41,032 bases of DNA. It comes from a virus. Shown piece after piece: positions 7,755 to 17,233 of this stretch. How positions within the stretch are numbered: position 1 is the first letter of the stretch; each line of letters opens with the position of its first letter. Location: positions 1 to 41,032 of the IMG/VR virus record IMGVR_UViG_3300046501_000287; one strand, given 5' to 3'. Made by a program: the position numbers and the translations under genes. A model generated the notes under the pieces. The model saw nothing but the letters and a program-made list of their open reading frames with translations. It was not told the DNA's origin and did no database searches.

Positions 7755-9440
7755 CTAATCATTGAAATCTAAGGCGGCTTCTACGACTCCACCGCTTGTC
7801 CTCCAATTAGGCCGCTCATTCGATTCCATTGTTCTGTGTAATTTTCCGACTCGTTCAGGTGAGTCAGTAATTGCACCAGCCAATGAGTCCATTTCATCAT
7901 CTTCTTGTTCAGTAATAGCGGGATTAAACGCACCAAATTTTTTATAAATAGCCGAGTTATTTTCACCACCTTCGGGCTTATCAATAATTGATGTATGAAC
8001 CCACAATAGGCCAGACAATAAAGGGCCTTCCAATGCATCCAAAATGCGTTTATTTTTGGGTTTTGTATTGTGCTTCTCAGTTACACCACATCTTATTTTT
8101 CTTGCCTTAAGTGCGCCTTTCAATGCGGCAGGCGCAAAGCCTCCAATTCCGTTTGTCTCAATAGTTACTTTTGGAATATGAAACTGCTCTATCAGATCGC
8201 ATAATTGCCAGACCTGACCGCCATTAATATGCCCATTATCATCGTGCTCAACTACAGGTCCAGTCAAACTAAAGGATCTATGCCAGTACTTGTTACCAAA
8301 ATCATCATGAAGAACTAAAGCTGTTGAAGAAATATCTGATTTGATTTTTCCTGATGAAGGATCCCATTGGAATGTAATACCAACTATCTGACGCTCTCCA
8401 AGCATCATAATGTATTGACCATTTGCACGGCGTAGTATTGGCTCGCAGTTGTAGGGAATCATGAAACTAGGATCAAGACGCACATCACCAACAGGCTTAG
8501 CATGCATTTGATATTGTGAATCCCATTCATTTAAGGTTTTACATTCTTCACGGCGGGCTTCCATTTCTTCAGGTGTAAAGCGTTCAGCCCAAATACCTTC
8601 TGAATAGAAATCAACAATAAAGCTAGGATTCTTAAGGACGACTTTAAACAAATCTCCCGATTTAAAGCATTCATAATCCTCATCTCTATGAAGATATTTC
8701 GACCCCTCACCAATTCCAGAAAAAGCATGTACTGGTTCAAAATTTAGAGTGTAGACTTTATCGGCCTCGGCCTTTTCTATTCGTCTTTCATGTTCAAACA
8801 TTTTTAGCACCAATACGCTTACTTTTCTTAGCTTCTTGATTTCGTCATACAAGGAATCATGTGCGTGCGGAGTTCCTATCCAGAGCTTTTTTGCACCAGG
8901 AATAGCAATGTGTGTTTGCTCTGATAATCTAAAGCGGAGTTTCTCTCGCTGATCTGGTGTGCCTGTGGTTTTTGGTGTCTCCACATCATCATTTTGAATA
9001 AATGTGGCACGGTGACCAGTTACACCTGAAAGGATACCTTTTGATAGCATAGTTCCGTAACGGATGTCTTTTGAACCTTGAACCCACCAGCGTTCAGTTT
9101 CACCACTACGGCGCTTAACCAACTCATTGCCCACACAAAGTGGGTGATTTTCAAGGACGTTTTTTGTACCATTTGAACATTTAAATGCATCTGGATCTGT
9201 CGTCCCTTGATGCAAAATCATAGTTTGTTCTGGCCAGCAATAAATAACCCATGCGTTAAACACATCCAACATGCTTGATTTAGAGTGACCACGCGGCATC
9301 ATCAATAAGGCAGTACGCCCATTGATATACCAGTACTCTAAGAACTCACAGACGCGAACATGAAAATCAGGTACTTTCCAGCCTTGAAATTCTGCCCACA
9401 GTAAAAAGAATGCGAGAAAACTAATTTTGGGTTTTAGCAT
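7755..9440 (-). CDS. terL: Terminase large subunit
   Basis: 561 residues, the length of T7-type large terminases. A Walker A-type loop PRGHSKS (49-55) and a Walker B-like ATFIQNDDVE (145-154) identify the packaging ATPase; a C-terminal region with Asp residues (WDPSSG near 350, later LEGPLLSGLLW) fits the RNase H-like nuclease. It would pump and cut concatemeric DNA at the portal. The ATG overlaps the stop of the upstream small gene (TAATG), as for TerS-TerL pairs. Unlike many phages, terminase lies at the end of the virion genes, close to lysis, as in T7. Confidence 0.93.
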   Translation of the reverse strand: MLKPKISFLAFFLLWAEFQGWKVPDFHVRVCEFLEYWYINGRTALLMMPRGHSKSSMLDVFNAWVIYCWPEQTMILHQGTTDPDAFKCSNGTKNVLENHPLCVGNELVKRRSGETERWWVQGSKDIRYGTMLSKGILSGVTGHRATFIQNDDVETPKTTGTPDQREKLRFRLSEQTHIAIPGAKKLWIGTPHAHDSLYDEIKKLRKVSVLVLKMFEHERRIEKAEADKVYTLNFEPVHAFSGIGEGSKYLHRDEDYECFKSGDLFKVVLKNPSFIVDFYSEGIWAERFTPEEMEARREECKTLNEWDSQYQMHAKPVGDVRLDPSFMIPYNCEPILRRANGQYIMMLGERQIVGITFQWDPSSGKIKSDISSTALVLHDDFGNKYWHRSFSLTGPVVEHDDNGHINGGQVWQLCDLIEQFHIPKVTIETNGIGGFAPAALKGALKARKIRCGVTEKHNTKPKNKRILDALEGPLLSGLLWVHTSIIDKPEGGENNSAIYKKFGAFNPAITEQEDDEMDSLAGAITDSPERVGKLHRTMESNERPNWRTSGGVVEAALDFND

Positions 9441-9754
9441 TAACTAGCCCGAACTCGCTCTCTTAGCTGTTGCGCTTTTAATTCAGCGTCTGCAGCTAGT
9501 TTCTTTTCGTAAGCTTCCTGTGTCTCTCTAGTCTTACTAACAGGGTCGATGGTCCCCCGCTTAAATGCTAAGACACGTTCAATTGTTGCCAATACGCCAG
9601 CAGTATCTTTCGAGATTTTATATAAGAAGCCCTTATCCCCTCGCCCTTGTTTAGTTGCAATTGTGGTGTTAATAGCAGCACAAGTTGTGATAATAAAATC
9701 ATCAGCAACTTCTTCTGCTAGTTTTTCCATTGATTCGACTTGATCATCACGCAT
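9440..9754 (-). CDS. Putative terminase small subunit
   Basis: 104 residues, mostly helical, ending in a charged helix (EAYEKKLAADAELKAQQLRERV). No helix-turn-helix can be proven by eye. The assignment comes from position and overlap directly before the large terminase, size near T7 gp18 and a basic middle segment (KQGRGDKGF, FKRG). It would recognise phage DNA and regulate TerL. The start follows a hairpin whose 3' arm contributes the AGGGGG ribosome binding site, so its translation may be coupled to hairpin opening. Confidence 0.65.
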   Translation of the reverse strand: MRDDQVESMEKLAEEVADDFIITTCAAINTTIATKQGRGDKGFLYKISKDTAGVLATIERVLAFKRGTIDPVSKTRETQEAYEKKLAADAELKAQQLRERVRAS

Positions 9755-9812
9755 AAAAAATCCCCCTATATAAACAACTTATAAGGGGGATTAAATTCAG
9801 GTTTGCTGTGTG
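9755..9812 (-). terminator. Box-hairpin-start module before the terminase genes
   Basis: Reading leftward: box CACACAGCAAACC (9812-9800), a stem AATCCCCCT / AGGGGGATT (9784-9792 with 9759-9768), six T and the ATG at 9754. The only good ribosome binding site, AGGGGG, lies in the 3' arm of the stem seven bases from the ATG. The element has terminator form but may also gate translation of the small terminase. Confidence 0.75.
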
Positions 9813-9822
9813 GTTTACATCT

Positions 9823-10128
9823 TCACGAATAGCACTTTAGCGCCGTACCCTGTATAACCACTCTGCCCGCTGGCAAATTGCTCCGATATGTAATAACTGC
9901 GGAATCTGCCCCATATTTATCTTTTGCAATTCGTTTAAATTCTGAATCAGCTTTATCAGCAAAGTTAAAAGGATTGCCCCGCGTATCAGTATTAATTGGC
10001 CCTAACTTTTTACAGCCATTAACCAAAGTACTATCGCTATCAAGTAATTGAACGCTTGTGTCACGTGGAACTGACGCACAAGCGACCATTGAAATACATA
10101 TTGTTATTAAACTTAAAGCCTTAATCAT
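9823..10128 (-). CDS. Small lipoprotein, DUF4156-like
   Basis: 101 residues. A signal peptide with lipobox (SMVACAS, Cys17) precedes a mature domain with paired cysteines (NGCKKLGPI near residue 39 and LKC near 99) and the pattern of DUF4156 outer-membrane lipoproteins. The ATG overlaps the end of the 1055-residue ejection protein gene (4 bases), so it is co-expressed late. Homologues are mostly chromosomal envelope proteins of unknown role. In a virion gene block it may modify the envelope of the infected cell, for example by superinfection exclusion; this is inference. Confidence 0.75.
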   Translation of the reverse strand: MIKALSLITICISMVACASVPRDTSVQLLDSDSTLVNGCKKLGPINTDTRGNPFNFADKADSEFKRIAKDKYGADSAVITYRSNLPAGRVVIQGTALKCYS

Positions 10129-13100
10129 TCTACTACTCTCTCAAAATTAGGCGCTCTAATATCATCGATATCATCACCCCAGAAGCGTTCACGATCTTGT
10201 TGGCGCTCCGCTTTTCGTAAAGCTTTCTCTCGATAGCCGGGGGCAATGGTGTCTTGAATCTCATCAAAGAACATACGATTAATTGCCGCTTTTGTATACC
10301 ACAAGTTCTGTGCTGGTATTTTTCCTTTCACAAATTTAAAGGCTTCGTTGCCGAAATTTGTGTCTTTCCCTTCATTGTACTGTGTGAGATTACCAACAGT
10401 TAAACCAAGCAAAGAAGAAAAATCACTACCAAGCGGGCCAGACACAAACGAGTTTGCATCACGACCAGAAGTATCAGTACCAGCAACCAGAATATCGCCA
10501 AGCACTGGTAAACCTCCACCAGCAACAAGCGAACGCATGAAGAAGCTGCTTGCCTTTTTAGGGTCACTGCTGTCATAAACTGTTTGCGGGTCATTACCAT
10601 TTAGTAATTCACGTAACTGAACAACAAACCCACCGAGTAAGGTCATAGTTACAGCTAAAGGGATGCCATACGCAGCTTTACCCTTTAAGCCTTCTTGGGC
10701 CATGGTTCGACTACCTTGACGCATCAAGAATGACGCGGAGAAAGATTTAAACTGCATCAAACCTTTTGTCACTTCACCTGTAATGGTTCCTTTTGCACCT
10801 ACTTGCATCCATGTACGTTCACGAAGCCCTGCCTCAATTACTGCCATGCCCTGCTCATCAAGTAAGTGCGCTTGAAGCTGTGAAGCTACTTCATCCTTAA
10901 TTTGTTTTGCTAGAAGCTGCTTTTCACTATCAATACTATCTGTTAAACGTTGCGAAATAGCGTTTCTTCTAGCTTGTCTTTCGTTAACTTTAGACTGATA
11001 TTCATTAAATTCTTTATCTAGATCATTTACCTGTTTATCTAGATCTTTATATTTTTTTGAAATTGTTTTATTGGCTTCGCTGTCAGCCTTTCGCATTCTT
11101 GCTCTAAGCTCTGTAATTCTACGCTCACTGTTACCTAGACGGTATCCTAAAGATTCTGCATTGTTCCCAAACTGACGCGCATTACGTTCTACATTTTTAC
11201 GTGTATCTTGCGCCACTTTGTCAGAATGTCGCCCTTCTTCAACTTGTTGAAGAAAGTCTTGAACCCTATTAGCCTGTTTTTCTGCCTGCAAGTATGTATT
11301 TATATCTGCACGAGCTTTGGCATATTCTTGTTGAGCATCTAGTAAATCAATACGATCTTGTAAAGCCTGCTTCTCTGCCTGTGCTTTATTGTCTTTACGA
11401 TTGGCGTAATCTAAAAGACGTTGAGACAATTGGCGCTTAATCTCATCATTGCGTTGTGATTTGTTCGCAATGCGCTGGTCATCTAAAGCGTTACGACTAT
11501 CAAGTTCTTTAATTTGACTATCGATATTATTTACCAGAGTTTTAACATCACTATCCATTGTCGCTAGTAACTTTTCATCTGGAATTTCATAGATAGAACG
11601 AGCTGACATTAATTGATTTCCCTTGCGGTCCACAACTGGGTCAGCCAATTGAAATACCTGCCAAGCACGTTCATTTAAACCAGTATTTGAAAGCAATTCA
11701 CGATCTTGTGGATCTAAATCATTCCATGATTTAGAGCGGCTTAAACGTCCGTATTTCTCCATAAGAAGCTTAGTAAATCCAACTTTTGAGGCAGAAGTAA
11801 GAGCATTTAAAAAAGATACTCTCATTACTTGTGTTGCAACACCACTTGATATGCGAGCCAATTTTTCAGATTTACCATGTGTCGAAGTCAGCCCATCGTC
11901 TGACCAACGTGCAATTGAGCCTAGCATTTCCTCTGTTGCTAAACCTAAGCTGTGCGCAAGTTCTCGATCTGCTTTATTGGCTGGGTTTAGCTGCCCGATT
12001 AATTCACCGAAAGCCTTGCGATAAGATACATCATGCACACTAGCAGTTTTAGCAATAGTGGCCTGATCGGCAATCGATGCAATTGTGGTGCCGCCCAACA
12101 TGGAAGCAACATTCATTGATCGATATGCAAGACCTAAGTTTGCAAGCACTTGAGACTGAGGGGAATTGCCCCCGCTAAACTCATCAAACATGACCTGTGC
12201 ACGTTTACGAGATGATTTAGTTTTGTTGTCTTCAATCCCTTTTTCCCAGTCTTTATTTGCTGCAACATCCATTAAAATTTTTAATGCTGTTTTTGGATTG
12301 CTTCCTAAGTTTTCTACCATTGCAATATCTTTGGAAAGTCCATTTACATGAGCTTCTACCAGATCCACAAACTGCATGCCGCCGAACTCAGATTGATATT
12401 CAAGCCATGCATCGGCATCTTTAAAGTGTAGAACCCGACTTTCACCATGGCGATTAGTCACTTTTGATGTGCCCGCACCCGTAGCTTGCCTGCCTACTTC
12501 AATTTTGTTTGCACCATCACTTGATAGCGTATCGTAGGTATATTCCAGCAGTGAGCGTATTTCTTGCTGTGAGTAGTAATCACCGTTCTCATGCACGTAT
12601 TGGCGTGTATCAATCAGCGATTCAGATTTACTTACCCAAGCTTCTTTACCAGCCTTGGCAATTTTTTCTAGATTGTGAGTTTGTGGCAAACCCCAATTAT
12701 CTAGCTTTCCAATGTCGCCCCCGTTCCGGTTAAAACGGTCACGCATGGCTTCAAAAACATCGCCCATCTTATCGCTAATTTTTTTGGCTAACGGGTCGCC
12801 TGTATTATCGCCGAAACGCTCACGCACAATTTTATGCACTAATTCTTGATCTGTGAAAATTCCTAAACCGCCTTTAATATTAGTATAGAAATCCACGAGT
12901 TCACCGCGATAAATTGAAGCAATACCACGCGCCTTTGAATCAATAGATTGAATCCCCGACATATCCCCATGAGCCGCAACCATACGGTCTACAACTTCCA
13001 TTGACGAAAGCCTGCCATGATCCAATGCTGCAATATTTTGGGATTGTTTAAGGATGTCTTGAGCTGCAATTTTATGTTTGCGTTTTAATTGTTCTTGAAT

Positions 13101-13292
13101 GTCGATAGCAACTTGCTTTGATGCCTCTGTTAGTTTTTCAGCATCTGAAAGATTGCGCCACTTATCACGATCCTTACGCGCCATACTACGCATAGTTTCA
13201 TTAATGCGTGCTTCGATGTCTGTTGCTTCTTGAGCTGTGAGGGATTGTTTGCCTAGCGCCTTAGCTACAGCTTGTTTGCATTGTTCTTTCAT
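10125..13292 (-). CDS. Large internal virion (ejection) protein
   Basis: 1055 residues, strongly helical, with a long coiled-coil centre (about 550-850, rich in Gln, Lys, Arg and Asp, e.g. QLSQRLLDYANRK). A hydrophobic segment follows (GIPLAVTMTLLGGFVVQL, about 910-927). Size, composition and place next to two other internal proteins match the large inner-core proteins of T7-like podoviruses (gp16 class), which are ejected and span the envelope. The lytic domain is on the neighbouring 954-residue protein instead. The ATG directly follows a hairpin and U-run. Confidence 0.75.
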   Translation of the reverse strand: MKEQCKQAVAKALGKQSLTAQEATDIEARINETMRSMARKDRDKWRNLSDAEKLTEASKQVAIDIQEQLKRKHKIAAQDILKQSQNIAALDHGRLSSMEVVDRMVAAHGDMSGIQSIDSKARGIASIYRGELVDFYTNIKGGLGIFTDQELVHKIVRERFGDNTGDPLAKKISDKMGDVFEAMRDRFNRNGGDIGKLDNWGLPQTHNLEKIAKAGKEAWVSKSESLIDTRQYVHENGDYYSQQEIRSLLEYTYDTLSSDGANKIEVGRQATGAGTSKVTNRHGESRVLHFKDADAWLEYQSEFGGMQFVDLVEAHVNGLSKDIAMVENLGSNPKTALKILMDVAANKDWEKGIEDNKTKSSRKRAQVMFDEFSGGNSPQSQVLANLGLAYRSMNVASMLGGTTIASIADQATIAKTASVHDVSYRKAFGELIGQLNPANKADRELAHSLGLATEEMLGSIARWSDDGLTSTHGKSEKLARISSGVATQVMRVSFLNALTSASKVGFTKLLMEKYGRLSRSKSWNDLDPQDRELLSNTGLNERAWQVFQLADPVVDRKGNQLMSARSIYEIPDEKLLATMDSDVKTLVNNIDSQIKELDSRNALDDQRIANKSQRNDEIKRQLSQRLLDYANRKDNKAQAEKQALQDRIDLLDAQQEYAKARADINTYLQAEKQANRVQDFLQQVEEGRHSDKVAQDTRKNVERNARQFGNNAESLGYRLGNSERRITELRARMRKADSEANKTISKKYKDLDKQVNDLDKEFNEYQSKVNERQARRNAISQRLTDSIDSEKQLLAKQIKDEVASQLQAHLLDEQGMAVIEAGLRERTWMQVGAKGTITGEVTKGLMQFKSFSASFLMRQGSRTMAQEGLKGKAAYGIPLAVTMTLLGGFVVQLRELLNGNDPQTVYDSSDPKKASSFFMRSLVAGGGLPVLGDILVAGTDTSGRDANSFVSGPLGSDFSSLLGLTVGNLTQYNEGKDTNFGNEAFKFVKGKIPAQNLWYTKAAINRMFFDEIQDTIAPGYREKALRKAERQQDRERFWGDDIDDIRAPNFERVVE

Positions 13293-13352
13293 AAAAAATG
13301 CCCAGATAATTTTAGCTATCTGAGCATTTAATTTGTAGGGATTTGTTGGGTA
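13293..13352 (-). terminator. Box-hairpin-start module before the large ejection protein
   Basis: Reading leftward: box TACCCAACAAATC (13352-13340), then a 13-bp stem with one G-U pair (13317-13329 with 13296-13308), a U-run and the ATG at 13292 with no further spacer. The GGGC of the 3' arm is the only candidate ribosome binding sequence. It is a terminator-like structure abutting a start codon. Confidence 0.75.
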
Positions 13353-13364
13353 ATGAAATTGAAG

Positions 13365-13688
13365 TTATTTTAAAAAATCTTCGATGTTATCTAGATGATA
13401 AATTATTGATGTATAAGCAATCGAAATTCCTTTAGCAATATCATCTTTTTCTTTTTCAAATTTATATCTATGTATTTCTTGGGTAGCTAGTTTCATCAAA
13501 GAGGCAAGTTTTTTATGTTGCTCTTGATATGCATACCATGCGCCATTCACCCAATGCATATCAGATACCTGATCTACATCATTAGGATTTTTTGCCACAT
13601 ATAACCAATCACGAACATCCAGATCTAAGCCACTAAGCTTTTCTTTAATGTGTGGAAGGCTCTCAAATTTATCTTTTAAGATTATCAT
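13365..13688 (-). CDS. Hypothetical phage protein with W-x-A-Y-Q-E-Q motif
   Basis: 107 residues, no membrane segment. It has a central HWVNGAWYAYQEQHKKL motif followed by a long helix. The same motif with similar context (ASWWAFQEQQAKV) occurs in the early gene at 28603-28932, so the two may be distant paralogues. The start at 13688 is preferred to a GTG six bases upstream because of AGG spacing. It is the last gene of the ejection/tail block before a hairpin module. No function is known to me. Confidence 0.7.
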   Translation of the reverse strand: MIILKDKFESLPHIKEKLSGLDLDVRDWLYVAKNPNDVDQVSDMHWVNGAWYAYQEQHKKLASLMKLATQEIHRYKFEKEKDDIAKGISIAYTSIIYHLDNIEDFLK

Positions 13689-13698
13689 ATGCACCTAC

Positions 13699-14094
13699 TT
13701 AAACTTTAGCAGCTATTGCGAGTTCACGAAGTGTCACGCCTGTATGAGTATTTCTATAATTCGCTTTCCAATAACCTTGAGTTACCCATTTATCAAGCTC
13801 CCAGCAATAAACATCGTCAATCGCTTTGGTTCTTGTAGCTTCTTTTACCTTGTCTCTACCACCGAATCGGGTAACGATATCTTCATGCTTAATCACATAT
13901 GCTTGGCCTTTATCACCAACTTGAAGACATAACCGTGATTTAATTCCGTCTTCGTATTTGATAAGCCAATTATCCGAATCGCTTTCAGTTCTTTGCTCAA
14001 AAACTACAATGCCTTTTTCACCTGATGGGTGTTGTATTAGATCGCCTTCAAATATTTCACAATTAAGATAATCATTGTATGGAGATTTAAGCAT
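13699..14094 (-). CDS. Hypothetical phage protein, SH3-like N-terminus
   Basis: 131 residues. The N-terminal half (EGDLIQHPSGEKGIVVFEQ, then WLIKYEDG) has the alternating short strands of small SH3-like barrels. The C-terminal half is helical and ends in TGVTLRELAIAAKV. An ATG at 14103 is possible, but 14094 has GGAGG nine bases upstream and follows the upstream stop by one base. A role in host takeover or DNA metabolism is possible but not shown. It belongs with two small neighbours inserted between ejection-protein genes. Confidence 0.65.
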   Translation of the reverse strand: MLKSPYNDYLNCEIFEGDLIQHPSGEKGIVVFEQRTESDSDNWLIKYEDGIKSRLCLQVGDKGQAYVIKHEDIVTRFGGRDKVKEATRTKAIDDVYCWELDKWVTQGYWKANYRNTHTGVTLRELAIAAKV

Positions 14095-14095
14095 T

Positions 14096-14275
14096 TTACT
14101 CATCCTCCAAAATAACCCATTCCAGCAACTCAATTCTTTGCTTCAACTCTAAAATGATTCGATCAAAGTTTTTTGATACTTCTTTATTTTGAGCTGATTT
14201 TTGAAAATGCTTTTGATCTTCTATATCGCGATTGATTGAAGAAATCATTTCTTCAACTTCTTTCTTTGTTCTCAT
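14096..14275 (-). CDS. Small helical phage protein
   Basis: 59 residues (MRTKKEVEEM to EWVILEDE), almost entirely amphipathic helix with heptad-like spacing of Leu and Ile, so probably a coiled-coil dimer. A clear GAGGTGC ribosome binding site precedes the ATG, and its stop is one base before the next start. This supports a real gene despite its size. No family is recognised. Confidence 0.7.
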   Translation of the reverse strand: MRTKKEVEEMISSINRDIEDQKHFQKSAQNKEVSKNFDRIILELKQRIELLEWVILEDE

Positions 14276-14368
14276 TTTTGCACCTCTGCAATACCTGATT
14301 GTGGGTGTGGCAACTGTTCAGGTTAAACAGCTTTTCGGTGATCAGCCTAGCCACAAATTGATTATACA

Positions 14369-17233
14369 TTAGCCAAATTGCAAAGCACAGTTCAAAGCGG
14401 TTTGAGTTGCTAAAATATCCATGTCCGCTTGCTTGATTTCAGCTTCAAGTTCAGCATGATAGTCGCGTAAAGTCATTGTAAATTCTTCTGGTTCACCAAG
14501 TGAGTTTATACGATTAACTGCAATTGGCTGATCTGGATTTGAGAAGATCACATCAAGCGCGGCTTGTCCTTCTGGCGTGTCGCCGAACAATGAGCCTTGT
14601 CGCGGGTCGCCCATGTTTTCAATGGACTGAATTTCAGAGCTAATGGATTCACCAATTGCCTTTGCGCTCTTGCGGTTATTATCAAATACCTCAAGAAATC
14701 TTCTTGCTCCATCACTCAGTCCATCATCAATAAGTTGGCCTTGATCTAAATAATCTCGGACGGTTTGCCCATTGGCTTTAATGTCTGAAAGCTTTTGCGC
14801 GGCTTGTGCCAAGTCTTTTGAAATTGAATTTTCAAAGCGTCCACCCTGCTTCACCAAATCGTTAAGCTGTGAAAGTTGGGGAGCTGCACGGAGCAAAGCA
14901 TTTAAGACATTTTTACTATCATCATCTAGGTTTTCAGATAGTCGAGTTACTAAATTAGAATCACCATAAGCACGCTGCACAATTGCCGATTCAATTCGGC
15001 GTTTACCTTCTTGTGATAAACGACCATCACCAGTAATTACAGATCCACGCTCAGATTGTGGCAACTGGTCAACAAAGCTTCGTACATAATCCATTGAACC
15101 ATCGATATTGATAGATCCATCACTATTAATTTTGAGTAGCGTTGAATCTGGTAAGCGATCTGAATCACTCATAGCACGCTCAGTCGCACTGAATTGCGCC
15201 ACATCGCTTTCATTTGCAAGTCTGGCGAATTGCACACGATCAACATCACTAAGACGTATACGCACTAATACAGGCTGTTTCATGCGTGTTATATCCATGC
15301 CACGTTGATTAGCCCAGTTATTAACAAAGTCTTGATATGCACTTGCCCGACCATTTTCATAAGCTCGGCCAATTGCTAAAGTTCGACCATTACCCGATTC
15401 AACAATGTTGTCAGGGCCAATAATCGGCGCACCATCTGAAAGCTTATAAGATTCACCCAATAGTTCAGGCTTTAAGTCATCAGCCATACGTTCAATTTGT
15501 TGGCGAGATGCTTCACGTGTACGGTCGCGTGGTTGTAGTTCGCTTGGGTAAAGTGGATTGACTCCGTAAAGACGGTCATTAGATGCAATTAAATCACCCC
15601 AGTCTTTTACCTCATACGCAAAGTCATAGCTTGAGCCATCCATCCCATAAGCTGGGCTAGCTTCACCATAACGTGAGCTTAACTGGTTCCACTTATTGCG
15701 CCATTTATTGATAGCTTGACCTACAGTCATGCCAGCCATGCCGTTATTTTTAACAATGGCATTAGCGTTTTTAGCATCGTACGAACGCACCACATCAATT
15801 AATGGGCGGCTTGGGTCTGCCTCAAGTACTTTGACTGCCCCGCCTGGTCCGAGCAAATGCCCTAAGTACTGCTCATGTGCTACAGGTTCACGACCTAAGC
15901 TTTTACGAATATAGCTATTGGCTTGTTTAATATGCTTTAAGCCGATTCGTATTTGTTCATCAACACTGTTTTTATCTTTGCCTCCTAAGTTTTTCCAAGA
16001 ATCATCTAAGACTTGGAAAAGACCATAAGCACTTGAAGTCGGGTTCTTAGCTGTATGGCTAAATTGCCCGCCTGTTTCAATATGGCTAATGGTTAGCGCA
16101 ACGCTAGGGTCTATTCCATCCTGTTTTGCTCGTAGTGCAATTTGTTTCGCATTGGTAGGTAAAGAGCTATTCGCATAATCAAATGTGTTTTTACGCGCCT
16201 CTCCTTGCACTTTGGACGGTACGCTAACAGTCTGGCCTTTTAAAATCTGGTCGGTTGCAGTATCTAAGTTTTGATAGTGGTTATTTTTCTGTACTGGATC
16301 TGTTGTACGCACTGGTAAAGTTGTATCTTCAAACTCAAAACTATTTTTAACCAGTGTGTCATTTATCGCATCATTACGGGTTTCAAAATCATCCGTATTT
16401 AGCTGGTTAATTTCCGTATCAACATCTTGGTCTAATTTATTTTGTTTAGAACCTAAGTAACGTGCACCACCAAACATAAGAGCATTTAAGGCTAGATCAG
16501 TAGCAATAGACTCGCCTGTAACTTCAAATTTTTTAGCCTGTTTGTCGTAGCCCTCAGACTTGAGAATTTGCTCACTTGCGTATTGCATACCAGTATTTAA
16601 ACCAGTAGCCCCACCTATTGATAAGGCAGCATCACCAACTAAGCCGCCCGCGCCCTTAAAACCATAGCCAATTGGTAACGCTGTGCCGACGGCATCACCG
16701 ATCGCATTTACACCAGCAACTTGCAAAGCTGTATCTTCATCAACACCTTTACGAGTCAAGTCAGTGTAAACAAAGTTTCCGGTTGAACCACCTGTAAGAG
16801 TAGCCGCCCCAAGCGTACCACCAGTTGCTACACCGAGAGCACCGCGCCATAAGTAATCGCCAGCACCAACACCGAAACGCCCAACTACGCCTGTATTTTC
16901 TTTATCTTCTAGCTTATCAATTGTTCCATAAACTAAATTATCACGAGCCTTTTCACGCTTAGCTTTGTACTCTTCGTATGGTTCAATAAATTCGTTTGTC
17001 GATACATCTTTTAAACTGTAGCTAACACGGTCTACAACTGCATCGATCGGCGCTGAAAGTGCATCACCTACTTTGTTTAAACCAATTGCAGCACCACGAA
17101 AAGGTGAAGGAATGGCGCCAGAGAAAGCACTAGGATCATTAGGTCGAATGTCAGGATGTTGCAAGCCTTTGCTGTTGAGTTCTTCAAATTCTTGCTGATT
17201 TTCACTAGATAAGTCTGATAACCAGTTACTCAT
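14369..17233 (-). CDS. Ejection protein: transglycosylase plus DdrB/ParB-like polyvalent domain
   Basis: 954 residues. The first 260 residues contain Gly/Ala-rich, membrane-active-looking stretches. Residues 365-500 form an SLT lytic transglycosylase (catalytic Glu386 in SHIETGG, YGLFQ 403-407), which would open the peptidoglycan during DNA entry. From about 545 to 700 lies a DdrB-like ParB-superfamily domain with its signature GPDNIVESGNGR (606-617). The rest is helical. Combining a peptidoglycan lyase with a nucleic-acid-related domain in an ejected protein is characteristic of phage polyvalent proteins. It ends the operon 17233-19302 with an overlapping start. Confidence 0.85.
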   Translation of the reverse strand: MSNWLSDLSSENQQEFEELNSKGLQHPDIRPNDPSAFSGAIPSPFRGAAIGLNKVGDALSAPIDAVVDRVSYSLKDVSTNEFIEPYEEYKAKREKARDNLVYGTIDKLEDKENTGVVGRFGVGAGDYLWRGALGVATGGTLGAATLTGGSTGNFVYTDLTRKGVDEDTALQVAGVNAIGDAVGTALPIGYGFKGAGGLVGDAALSIGGATGLNTGMQYASEQILKSEGYDKQAKKFEVTGESIATDLALNALMFGGARYLGSKQNKLDQDVDTEINQLNTDDFETRNDAINDTLVKNSFEFEDTTLPVRTTDPVQKNNHYQNLDTATDQILKGQTVSVPSKVQGEARKNTFDYANSSLPTNAKQIALRAKQDGIDPSVALTISHIETGGQFSHTAKNPTSSAYGLFQVLDDSWKNLGGKDKNSVDEQIRIGLKHIKQANSYIRKSLGREPVAHEQYLGHLLGPGGAVKVLEADPSRPLIDVVRSYDAKNANAIVKNNGMAGMTVGQAINKWRNKWNQLSSRYGEASPAYGMDGSSYDFAYEVKDWGDLIASNDRLYGVNPLYPSELQPRDRTREASRQQIERMADDLKPELLGESYKLSDGAPIIGPDNIVESGNGRTLAIGRAYENGRASAYQDFVNNWANQRGMDITRMKQPVLVRIRLSDVDRVQFARLANESDVAQFSATERAMSDSDRLPDSTLLKINSDGSINIDGSMDYVRSFVDQLPQSERGSVITGDGRLSQEGKRRIESAIVQRAYGDSNLVTRLSENLDDDSKNVLNALLRAAPQLSQLNDLVKQGGRFENSISKDLAQAAQKLSDIKANGQTVRDYLDQGQLIDDGLSDGARRFLEVFDNNRKSAKAIGESISSEIQSIENMGDPRQGSLFGDTPEGQAALDVIFSNPDQPIAVNRINSLGEPEEFTMTLRDYHAELEAEIKQADMDILATQTALNCALQFG

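Noticed and set aside
7781-8038. 85-residue minus-strand frame inside terL
   Set aside because: Same-strand alternative frame within the conserved terminase; no ribosome site and low-complexity composition.
14253-14369. 38-codon frame starting in the overlap TAATG after the 954-residue gene
   Set aside because: It has a coupled start, but its sequence (rich in Asn, Cys, His) shows no domain and it overlaps a better-supported small gene by 23 bases.
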